Shown here: in pieces, positions 1 through 11,000 of the stretch
Numbering within the stretch: the stretch's first letter is position 1
How the letters are laid out: each line of letters starts with the position of its first letter
From: Himantopus leucocephalus
Lineage: Eukaryota > Chordata > Aves > Charadriiformes > Recurvirostridae
DNA: 64,000 bases
Direction: 5' to 3'
Assembly: GCA_003993805.1 (NCBI GenBank)
Contig: RSEF01000001.1
Span: 62,783,147-62,847,146 of the forward strand
Translations under genes and position numbers: made by a program
The notes under the pieces: generated by a model
The model's input: only the letters and a program-made list of their open reading frames with translations
Databases searched by the model: none
Told to the model about the DNA's origin: nothing

Positions 1-3000
1 AGCATCTGTCTGCGGCTCTCAGCCCCAGGAACGCATCCCTGGGGCAGGGCACGACTCCTTCCCTGGGGAAAATGGGCATTCAGCTCCCTGGGGGACGACT
101 GGGGTTACGTTCTGAGGGCTTGTGAAGGTCTGGTCTAGTGGAGAGGCTGGTGTGGGCTTCCTGGAAAGTGAGGCATGGCTCCTGCTGCACTCCAGGCTTT
201 GATTCCTCCCATGGCTGTCTCTCTGGCTTTGCCTAATGCTGGTCTCTGTGGGATGGTCTGAAGGGGAACAGGCCACTGGGGCCAAGCCAAGGAGGTAGCT
301 GGGTGTATTGGCTTTGGGACACAGAAATGGGGAGCTCTGGGAACGGCAGGCATGGAGCAGTGCTTAGGGGAAGGTTACAAATCACACCACACTCAGCCAC
401 GGCGGCTCCAGCACAGAGCCCGGGCAGCAGGCAGAAGGGCTGTAAGACCTCCTGCGTTATCTGGGGTCACATCCTGCAGGGCATCTGGTGTGGCCATGGT
501 GGTATGCAGAGAAGGAAATGAGGTCCAAGATGTTGTGCTCTCGCCTTCACCTCCGGCACTTAACCCGCTCTGGCTGAGGTCACATCTGTTCCAAGCTTGT
601 CAGGTCTCAGCTTTGTTTTGTAGCCCTTGGACCACGCTGAACATAGGTTGAGGGGTGCTCTGAACAGACCCACCTCTGACAGGTGCCCTGGAGCACAACC
701 CATTAGGCAGCGTTAATGGGAGCAGAGGGGAGTTATGGCCCCTTTGCTGTCCTGCAGGTAAGCCTGGGCATGGCTCAGTGCAGCAGCGAACTCCCATCAA
801 CTGTAGGATGAGAATAGATCAGGGTAGAGATGGAGGGGAGCGGGTGTGTGTTGGTGTGAGTCCAGCATCTTCCGAGTGGAAAGACTTGGGAAGGGCCTCA
901 ACAGTCAGGAGCGAGGAGCCCTGGCAGGTCTGCGTGGCAGGAACAGGCACAGCCCTCGGCTCCCCACATCCTTCCCTTCACAAGGGCTCCAGCAGAAGGC
1001 CACGCTGACCCAAGGCTTTTGGGCTTTGCCCTGGCACTTCCCCAGCCACCTCCTTCCCCAAGGGGTTGGACGGTGGGGTGGTGCCACCCTATGGCTCTGG
1101 AGCAGTGTTACAAGTGTTGGTGGCACTCCGCTGTTCATTGGCCTCTCCAGAGAAACTTTGCCCCCATTAGCATGAGCTCATCTCTTTCCCCTGTCTATGT
1201 CCTGGACAGGTTTGCTCTCCAGCCATGGGGAAAAGGTTCTGGCCTGGTCCTAGCCGATTGAAACCAGCAAAGTCTCAGCATGCCTCCTTGTCTTGCAGTT
1301 GCATTGTCCTCCCTAGGACAGTCAGGTATTCCTGGGGCTAGAAAACCACCAGTCTGGGGTTTGTTGCCCAAACCATGAACTGCAAGGCCAGGTGCACAGG
1401 TGAACCAGGATCTGTCCTCTGACAGTTGCTGCTGGAGCTTTGCTGGGTTGTAGGCTGAAACGGCAACATGCCTTCCCATGTACGTTACCAGCCTCTGCCC
1501 TCCAAGCCCCAACTATTGTAGCAGAAGAGGGGTTTTAGGGACTTAATTTATGTTGTCTATTGCTTTATGGAGCAAATTTGCTGGTGGGCAGCATCTTCCT
1601 TCCCTAACACATGAACCCTGCCTATCCCTTTCCCTGATAGAACACATATTCAATGTCATGGGTGTTATGGGATGTTCCTCCTGCTCCTCCTCCATCAGCA
1701 TCTGGCCAGTCTCAGCCTGACAGTGACTCTTAGGGACGCTGGCTGCCAGAGATCCTGGGCCATGCTTGTGTACCAGCTCAGGAGAGGAGCCATATGGGAC
1801 TTTGATCATCTCGGGGAGGAGGAAAGGAAAAATGGAAGTGGTGTTTTCCACCTAAGTTCCTTTCTTCTGTCCTGTCAAAGCTGCATGAGGGACCAGGGCA
1901 TTTCTGAAGTGGGCAGAGAGAGCTCTCAGCTAAGTAGCTAATCTCTTGGTGGCACTTTATTCTTCTGAATTCAAACTGCCCATAGTCAGTTTGCTCATCT
2001 ATGTGATGGCATCTGAGCTGGTGCTGGTGATTCTCACTGCCTTGGTGTCTTCGACTTCAGGTGCCCTGCAAACACAAGGCAGGGTTTGCCTTCTGGTCTG
2101 TCTTCGCTCCCATCCTAAGCTAGAGCTCATGTGAGATGGTGGAAACATGCTTGGCCTGGGCAGCTGGCTAGCTTTGGGCAGAGGACCACGATGTTTCTGT
2201 AGTCCAGTGGAATCTTCTTGGAGAGGAAGTCGACTCTCATTTAGGGAAATCTGACATCCCACAAGGCTGAAGGTGAGGCTGGAGTGCTGCTGGAGTGGGA
2301 ATAGGAGTGTTTTGTTTGCTCTGATTCAGTGGGTGTCCACATAGATGATAAGGGGTTGGGAAGCTAGGATGGAAATGGCTTCTCTGTGACTGTTTGAGGA
2401 GGTCTAGGTGAGGACATAGGTGGGATGAAGAGGAGAAGATAACTGGTACATGTGGGAGTACAGGGGAATGGTGGAATGCTACAGAGCTATCTAGACATAT
2501 TGATTTCTGTTCTACACAATGCCATCTTCCCTGTCTGACTTCTAATCCAGATTGATGACCCTGCTCATTTAACCCATTTGCCTTCCTCTGGCTGCAGGTC
2601 ACCTGCTCATTTTATTCAGCCAGCCTGGATGTGCGGCAGGCCTCATTCACTGTGACAGACCTTACGCCCCAGGGAGCAGACGTGGGACTCAGGAGAGGAC
2701 AGATAGCCCATTTCCACCTGTTGCTAACAGGGCAGGTTTGGGACTGATGAAAACACCTGAGTGACACTGAAACCAGCAGTATGAGACATTCCTGGAGTGA
2801 CTGGGGGACTTGTGGGGTCCTGTAGGGCCATGGGCAAGTAACAGGGTCTCCATTCAGAGTGTTTGCAGGATGCTAACTGGGGACATTGTCATTCTCAAGC
2901 CCTTTTTTCCAGGTTAGTGCTGAGGTCTCATTGTGATTAATGTTGCTTTACATGCAAATCAACTCCAAAGTTATGTCCTGAGAGGTGGAAAACGCTACCT

Positions 3001-6000
3001 ACTTCATATTTCTGCCGTCCCAGAGTTTCAAAGGGGCTCTGTGCAGCACCCAACAACAGCTGGCTGAGGTTGACGTGGTCACATTGACCTCTGGTGGCTG
3101 CAGCCTCAGCATGCAAGGAAAGCACTAAGGAAAAGTGGGTGGGTTTGGTGAGCTGTTGCCTGCCACAATTAAAATGCAGTTGGGTTTGTTCCTTCTCTGG
3201 GCTGTCTCCCCCATCACCTTGCCTCTTGGATGGTCATTTCTTCTCTGCCCGAAGCAGGTGTGATCTACCCCCTCTTTGTGCGTACATCTTCAGTCCATGT
3301 CGTTCTCCTCCCTTAGAGTTGAATTCTGTTTGCACGCACACCCCTAAAAACCAAAGGTGGATCCTTTTTTGGAAAGCTGAATTCACTCCCAGTTTCTAGA
3401 CAGAGTGGGTCATACCTGGGGAGAGCAGATACTGCGCCCCTGAATTCACTGTGACATCTGTATGGTCAGTGTTTGGACCCCTCTTATGCAGTGGAGGGCA
3501 GACTTTAATAGTCCCTTTGCAAAGTCTCATGCAGAAGCAGCCAACCAAACTGGATTCACAATGAGCAGCGAGATGGACCCTCAGTTGGTGAATTTTCTGG
3601 AGAGAGAGATGAAAAAAAGCTGAGACCGATCCCATGGGGATAATGCTTTAACAATAAGGCAACTGTGAGCAAGGCTGAGGTGGGAACCAAGCAGGAGATC
3701 TCCAGGGTCAGCCCTGTTGAGGTGGAGCCCCTTTGCCACGGGAGCGAGGAAGCCTATCCCGGTGACTCGAATCCCGTCAGCCTGCTCTAATTCAGGTCTT
3801 CCTTGCCACCCTGCACACCTCAATGCCCTAATGAGGACGGAGATGTGTTGCCAATACCTTACCAAAAGGCTCCCACACACTTCTGCCTCCTGTAGCTCCA
3901 GGCGGTGGGTGTGTTCGTGAGGGGGAGGAATGCTGAAGGAAATATTCCGCTTGTTTTGCTATCTCCACACACAGATACATGCATTTCCTTCCTGCCATGA
4001 AGGCCACTCGTCCCTTTTTTCTTGGGGGGGGGCCTTGTTCCTCCTTCCCTTCTGCAGTCATCACCACTACCATAAAGGGAACAAACCACTGTCAGTGTGC
4101 TGGGGCAGTCTTACATCGGCTACGAAAAGCGTCGGGGAGATGAGCAGGTAGTCAAAGTCCTTGCAAAGGCTGTTAATATAAACACTGAGTTTGATGAGTG
4201 TCATTAGGAAAATAAAAGTGTTTTTTTTTTTTCTTTTTCTGTGTGTGTTAACTAATCCAGTGTCAACCTGTCTATGAGCCAATTAGATCAGGCTGGAGTC
4301 GATAATTCTGTTTCACAACCTCTTTTGCGTTTTCAGCATTTGTTTTTGTTCCACACAGGAACAAAAACCACGGAGAGTTTTTTCATGACACCAAATCGTG
4401 TTGGGACAGCTCTTGCAGAGTGAAAGTTTTTATTGGGGGGGTGGTGGTGGTGGTGGGTGTGTGTGGATTTCAAACTCTCTTCCTCAACCTGACTAGGGAG
4501 ACCACCCTGGACCTCAGCAAACCTCCCCCCCAAAAACTTCATTGGAAGTTGTAGGTCTTTGCAAATCACTGGACTACAAGAAGAATAGCATATTTGGAAA
4601 AAAAAAGGACCAAGCAAGGAATGTATTATTGAAGACATTCTGACCAGCTCCCATTACAGTCAGTGTGTGGGCAGGAGGTTTCAGGGCAGGTTTGTAAAGA
4701 TACCACGCTTCCGAAAACACAGGGCAGGACTTTACAAAGCATTTAAGCTCACCATCTGTAACCGCAGCTTGAGCTTTATCCTGACGGTGTTTTAGCCACA
4801 AGATCAGGAATTTAATGAATTCCTTCCACGCCTCAGTCCTTCCTAAAGCTGTTTCCAGGAGGGGGCAAACGATGCAGTGCTGTGGCATACCGAGCCCTGC
4901 TCCCCGCAGCATGGCCTCGCTCGCCTCCGAGTGATCCAGCCTCGCCTCTGAGTGATCCCACCAACCTCTTAGTGCCACTGGTTGGACCCACACTGCAAGG
5001 TCCTGCAGAAGACCCAGCTGCCTGTCACGCTTTGTGGGCCATGTGTGCTAAGACCTTCCTCTGGCGATGGAAACAACGCGTGGCTCACCATTTGCTGGCC
5101 TGTCAGAGATTTCCTGTGCGAGCCGGTGTGGCTTGGAAAGTTTTACCAGTGTGACTATTTTGGTCAGGATTTGAAAAAACAGACCAAGCAAGCCAACAGC
5201 CCAACACAAAAAAAACCCACCCAAACACCACAATGTCATTCCTACTGTGAGCTGAAGTGTGCCAGCATAAAAGTAGCTGCTACTGGTAAAGCTATTTTGG
5301 AAATGTCATACCTGGCTGTGAGCATGCGCAGTCCGGTGGGACCGTGCGACTCAGGCGAACTGGGGGTGTCTTGCACGACCACAGCTTCCCTCCGAAGGGC
5401 GAGCTTTTCACCTCTGTGCCTCTATACCCTGGCCAAAAACCAGGGACAGATCATCTCCTTTGTCTCAGGAGCTGTCTGATCTGTTGGGACCATCCGCCGC
5501 TCAGCTCAGAGCCTTCAGGGGTGGTCTGCCGGCTCCTGGGGTACCTGCTGAGCTCAGAAGACAACCTCCATGAAGGAGAGTGACTGATGGTGCTTGATGT
5601 GGGACCTGCTCTATCTGATGTCTGCGCGCTCTGAGTCACAACACTCTGCAGCCACTGCCCATGGGGTCAGGGCGGGTGGAGGGAGAGGTTTCCTTGACAT
5701 CAGCCTCGAGTTCATCTCTCTCCGGGTGAATGACAAAAGCCAACCCTTGTTTTGGGGCTTTTATCGTGACTGTGAAGATCTTATCTTCTATCACCACATA
5801 ATATCCTGCTCAGGCAATTTTTACTGGGGAGAGAAACCTGGGTTCTTTTTGAGACTAGCAGGCAAAAATTCACATGGGTTGAGTCAGAACGGGTTCCCTG
5901 CAGGCAGCCTTGCTTGTACTTGCTTTTAATCACTCAACTGGATGCCTCTGGCTGGAGGTAAGGGCTGGAGACCAGAGCTGTGCCCTGCTGCTGGTGGTCC

Positions 6001-7479
6001 TGGGTCAGCACGTACCCTTTCGGAGGGAGCTGTGCAGCGCTGGGCTTGCAAGGGAGGAGAAGGCGGCGGTTGGGACCCCATGCAGGGAGGGTGAGTCAGC
6101 AGCAAATTCATACACTCGGGGTGTCAACCGGTGCTTGTTGGGACGGATGCCATGTGAAAGGAGGTGGTGTTTGCTGAAAGCCCTGCGTGCGCGCGTGTGC
6201 CTGGTGTTTGCTCAATTCCTGTGTATATTTTGCAACAAAAAGGCTATGTATCTGTGTGATGCTCTGCACATCACACAGATACAGTCTCAGTTCCCAGATG
6301 GTGGTTGTGCTTGATCTTGAAAAGAACATAGCAGCATGGGGAAAGGGTCTTGCTAAAGCCACCCTTCCCTCAAACCACCTTGCTGAAGCTGGTGCAGGAG
6401 CCCTGTGGGGACCAGAGGGGATGTGTCTGCCATTGGCCCTGGAGGAGAAACAAATGACTATGTTCATTTTGGGTGCAGTGGGAATCCTTTAGAGCAGAGG
6501 GCTCAGTTCATACTTCAAGAATGTTTCATACTCCCCCCACTTTGGTTTCTTCACTTATCTGAGGGAGGAGAGAAAGGTTTCCATGCAGAGGTGGGGTCTA
6601 GAAGCTGCAGTGGTGGGATGCTGAGGGCATCTCCCTTTCGGCAACGTGCTGGCAGGGGCAGGGAGAATGTATGCCTCCTTCATGCTGTGCCCAGAACCCT
6701 GGAGGGATACACAGCATTACTTTGGGCTACCCTGTGGTTTCACCCTGAGGCTGGGGGGAATCAGGTGAACTCCCATTTCTTATGAGCTTGATACTGCATT
6801 GGGAATCTCTTGCACAGAGCTTGCACGGTCTGTCCTGGCCACTGAGGTCTGAGGTTTGACACAGTTAAAAGTGAAGAAATGAGAGTGAAACGGGGTTGCT
6901 AGAGAAAATCAAAAACACTTTAGCCTTGGAGGGGGAGGCACATGTTGGGACCGAACCATGGTGTCCAATTCCATCTCTCCTAGACACCTCCTAGTCCCAG
7001 TGGTACGCACAGGTTTGGGCAATTGGGTACATGGCGAGGGTGAAGGTTACCCTGTGCGGGCTCTTCGGGATGCTGTGCGGACAGACAGATCCGCTCCTGG
7101 GATTGCTGTGGCCACTTGGACTGGGGAAGGAGGAGGGCTTCCTGGCATCTGCCCCTGGCCCCGGGGGACTCAGTGCCTGGTCAGGCGGCTGGTGCAAGCC
7201 CCTGCATGCCCTGGGGTACAGCTCAGTCATGCTGCCCCGGGGGTGCCTCCACGCCCAGCTCCACCCACAGACACTACTGAGGACTGGGGGCCAAAATTAA
7301 GCCTGTGGGACCTCTTCTCGGCCTGGATCCGTCTTCTTTCCACCACCCGCATTTGCTCCCCTTGCTTGAACACTTCCCCCCTCCCCGAACCAGCCCTACA
7401 CCTGTGGCGACCAAGCCACAGTTTCTGGAGCCCTTGAACCAAAAAAGCTTCTCCTTGTGCACCTCTTCTCTGCAGGCAG
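1..7479. other. Non-coding flank upstream of CARD10
   Basis: No open frame here has recognisable protein similarity, exon-like boundaries or biased composition; the longest ones are chance frames. Visible items are a G-run near 4024-4032, a T-run near 4220-4231, a (GGT)n/(GT)n stretch near 4435-4466 and a perfect 15-bp inverted repeat at 6247-6283. In human the gene upstream of CARD10 is CDC42EP1 on the opposite strand; no piece of it is identifiable here. Confidence 0.6.
6247..6283. repeat. Perfect 15-bp inverted repeat, 7-nt loop
   Basis: Arm TGTATCTGTGTGATG (6247-6261), loop ctctgca (6262-6268), then the exact complement at 6269-6283. Pairing stops abruptly outside the arms, so it is shorter than a typical pre-miRNA. 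No target-site duplication is obvious. Confidence 0.9.
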
Positions 7480-8050
7480 AGCTGAGGCTGCGCCCTGCCG
7501 GGAGAGACCCCCCCCCCCTCCGCCCCTGCCCGGGGAGGCCAAACGGGGTACCCCCTTCCCCCGCCGGTCTGTCGGGAGGTGAAGCCGGGTATGTTTCGGA
7601 AGAGAAGTCGCTGGCGAGCCACATCCTTCCGGAGAGCAGCTCCATCCCGGGGCTAGGGGGGGACGGGGGTGGTGGTGGGGGAAAAGACGGGACACACGCA
7701 GAGAAAAACCCTTCCCCGGCTCGCCCAGGTGAGGAGCAGCCGGGGGGGTCTCAGAAACCGGGAGAGCCCGGGGGGGGGGCCCGCCCCCACCGCGCCGGTG
7801 AGTGCCACCGCGACCCCCGGGGGAGCGGGGCAGGGCTGGGTTTTTCATTGCCCGGGGGGGGGTTGCCGGTTCCCTCCCAGCCGGCTGGAGGAGGGAGTGG
7901 AGGGAGGGAGGGAAGAAGGAGGGAGGGAATGAAGGAAGGTATAGCGGGGTGGGGAGAGCGCCTCAGACACACCTGCCGGGGCGGCGAGACGGCGGCGGCG
8001 GCGGCGCGGAGCGGGGCGCGGAGCGGGGCACAGCCCGGCCGGCGGCGGGG

Positions 8051-8057
8051 ATGGCCG
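8051..8057 (+). CDS. CARD10: CARD10 predicted start exon (7 coding bases)
   Basis: The first CARD-bearing exon has no ATG and opens in phase 1, so it needs exactly one upstream base to complete its first codon. In the CpG island, ATG GCC G is followed at once by the donor GTAAGG. Joined to 10068 this reads M-A-A-L-E-N-A-S. The ATG has G at -3 and G at +4, a good Kozak context, and I see no other in-frame ATG in the open frame running back to about 7802. This is inference from phase and position; a different upstream exon could carry the start. Confidence 0.6.
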
Positions 8058-11000
8058 GTAAGGGGCGAGCCCCCATCTGGGAGCGGGGGACGGGCGCTTC
8101 TCCCCGGGCTTTGCCGGAGCCCTCGGGGGCGGCGCAGCTCCGCTGTGCCCCCCCCCCCCCCCCCCNGGCGGCCGGGGGCGTGGGTTTCGCACGGGTTCTG
8201 GGGGGGGTGGTGGTGGTGGTGGTGGGGGTGTTTGCTCCTCTTCTCCTCCTCTTTCCCAGCCACCTCCTCAGGGCCGGCCTCCGGCTCGCCATTCCTCGAA
8301 GAGCGTCTTCGGACTGGCCTAAAGGGGAAGTTCTGCCCCCTCCCTTGTCCCCCCGGCCTGGGGGGGGCGCGGCGGGCGGGAGGAGGGGTACCCCGGGTGG
8401 GAGGAGGGGTACCCCGGGCGGGAGGAGGGGTACCGGCTCCCAGACCCTTTCGCCCTCTCTCTCTCTCTCTCTCTCTGTCTTTATCTCTGCCGAGCGTGCC
8501 TGACGAGAAGCCCGTCTCTGCTTGCACAGCCGGCTTGGGTTTCTTGGAGAAACCCTTGGATTTAAAGGCATAAATCTGCTGCCAAGGAGCGCAGCTCAAA
8601 CCGGCGCAACTTCTGTGACCTGCTGTTGCGTCCTCCTTCGGCATACTTGTGTCCCCGTGGCAAGCAAGCCCGTCCCAAATGAGAGACATCAGTTTCTGCA
8701 AGAAATGCAGTTTGTTTTCTTTATTCAGCCTGGGACGATCCAGATCTGTATCAGTACTTACGCTCCTAAGCCCTTTAGTGCTGGAAATCAGACACTTGAG
8801 TATCTTTTGTGGATTCAACAATTCTCTTTTCCTATTATCCTTCATCCAGCAGACCCTGAGCCTCCCATATTTCTACTTGGGAGGATTAACTTCTTGTGCA
8901 GCTCTCTGCGCCATCCTCCTTGCTGTGTTAGTTGGCTGTCTGAAATCGCATGATATCATTCTCACCACAAGAAAGAAAAAAAAACAAAACCCAAAGAATA
9001 GAAAGAAAAAAAAAAAAACCAAAACCCAAAGAAGAGAAAAAAAAGAGGGGGAGGTTTCCTTCCCTCTGCCTTCATCCAACATGAACCTCTACGCTGCACC
9101 TGGGGGGACGTTTGTGTGGCTGGGGTGGGAAAGCTGGACTTGTCGCCTGCACCAGACCAGCAGGTAACGGTGCACACTGGGGAAGAGAGATGGCTTCTGA
9201 GTTTCAGAAGATCTTTGCTGTGCTTTGCCTTGCCAGCTAAAAGGATTTGTGCTGGCCCGTGAAGCAGATTTAATTTCTCACGTGAAAATAGATAACGCTG
9301 GTTCAGTTGATACATGGCTGGGAAGAGAGCTCCTTGCACATATCTGCTCCATCACAGCTTGTAGGACTTAATGGAGCAGGTTCACCACTGCTCTAAGGTT
9401 TTTCAGTCCATTGACTTCTGGGGGTCACTCTTGCTTTATTTGATTGACAGAGGAATTGCTTTGTTGCTATGTATTTCTAGGGCTCCACACAGATGTGTGG
9501 AAGATACATGGAAGAGACGCTTCTGTGATTCCCCTTTGGCTCCAGTACCTGTAGCCAAGGTTCTCCATGGCACAGTACCCTTGAGAACTTCAGTTTGGTC
9601 ACTGATGTTTGGGGTACGCACAGGGCAAATGGATCCCCAGGGAACTGCTCCTTTCCAACCCCAGTATGAAAGAGCATGTCCCAGGCTGTGGGACCTCTTG
9701 GTCCTGAGAGTTTCCTGTTCTCAGGGATGGGAAAAAAGGGAAGATGTGTGAGGGTCAGGGGGATTTAAGAGTGCTTCAGGGGTGAAGATGACTTCTTTGC
9801 TAGACTTTGTACTGTATATGTTCCTAACTTCTTTATGCACCACTGTCTTCTGCCTTCTGCATATCTAACACCCTGGGTGGACACTCAAGATACTGCTGGA
9901 CTGATTTGTATGTAAAATGGCTTCTGATGTATGAGTCCCATTTGTATGACTATCGAATCATTTGCAGGATCATACCTCAACTCTCGTTCTCCCATGCCTA
10001 CTCATACCTTTTACCCTGTGCTCCTCCATCATTCCTCAGATGTTCTCTTTCCTTTTATCTCCCCCAGCCCTGGAGAATGCCTCTCTCCAAGCCTGCGGCC
10101 TCTTGGAGCAGGAGGAGGAAGAAGACACCATCTGGGAGAAGATTGAGAGTGCACGGCACCAGCTGACCCGCTCTCTGAACCCTGCAAAGCTCACCCCATA
10201 CCTGCGCCAGTGCCGCGTGATAGACGAGCAGGATGAGGAGGAGGTGCTGAATTCATGCCGATTCCCTTGCAAAAGCAACCAGACAGGTGGGAGAAAGCAC
10301 AAACTTGCACTTAGACGGGCCTGGTTTGTGGGGGGACAACCTGGTTTTGGCACGCAGTGGATGCTACCCAGCATGTGGTATTGGTGGCCTCCTGGTCCCT
10401 CCCACTGCAGTGCCACCCCAGCTTTGTTGTTCTCTGAGATGCTCTGCAGCCAGACCTCCCCCTCATCCCCTGTGCGTCTCCCCCTGGGTGCACACAGGTG
10501 AGGGCAGTGTTCCCACCCTATTCCCTTCTCCAGCCATTCCTGTTCTTGTGGATGGAAGCAGAACTGGTGGAGATGCTATTTCATATCACAAAGCTGGTCT
10601 ATGCTGTTTTCTCTCTAGTTTGCGGGGAACTCATCCTAGCTTTTATCCCTTCTTCCAGGTTACCTGATGGACATCCTCCGGCGCCGTGGGAAGCGAGGCT
10701 ATGAAGCCTTCCTGGAGTCTTTAGAGTTTTACTACCCAGAGCACTACACCCGGCTAACAGGGAGGGAGCCAGCCCAGCGCTGCTCTATGATCCTGGGTAG
10801 GGGCAGGTGCTCCATCCCCCCTTCAGCTGCTGCGTGCATGGGAAGGGCCAGAAATCTGTGCATGCGCATGTATAAAGCCATGGTTCACTCTGCCTGTGTG
10901 CAAGAAACCCCAACAGCTCTGTGCTCTGGAAGGGAGGGGGCCATATGTACGCCTGTGATGGACTGTGGTGCCATAAGCCTGGGACAAGAAGGGCTGCAAA

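Larger units (their letters stand above)
7480..8450. promoter_or_regulatory. CpG island, likely CARD10 promoter
   Basis: CG dinucleotides are dense (for example 7971-8060 and 8105-8145) whereas both flanks are CpG-poor. Runs of G/C, a GGC-rich stretch near 7990-8010 and the predicted CARD10 start exon lie inside it. No TATA box is evident, fitting a CpG-type dispersed promoter. The transcription start cannot be fixed from sequence alone. A gene on the minus strand could share the island; in human the upstream neighbour CDC42EP1 is divergent, but no exon of it is visible here. Confidence 0.7.

Noticed and set aside
6247..6283. Inverted repeat as a microRNA precursor
   Set aside because: Pairing is 15 bp only and does not extend beyond the arms; pre-miRNA hairpins need about 22 bp or more of stem on each side.
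1..7000. Search for CDC42EP1 or LGALS2 exons on the minus strand, expected from human synteny
   Set aside because: No frame contains a CRIB-like motif or galectin signature that I can recognise; the gene may lie outside the window.
7305..8573. Long open frame (422 codons) through the CpG island on the + strand, and overlapping frames on both strands
   Set aside because: Composition is Gly/Pro/Arg from GC-rich DNA, it runs through a poly-C/N and tandem repeats, and no frame resembles a known domain. Only the small ATG GCC G piece in another frame fits CARD10.
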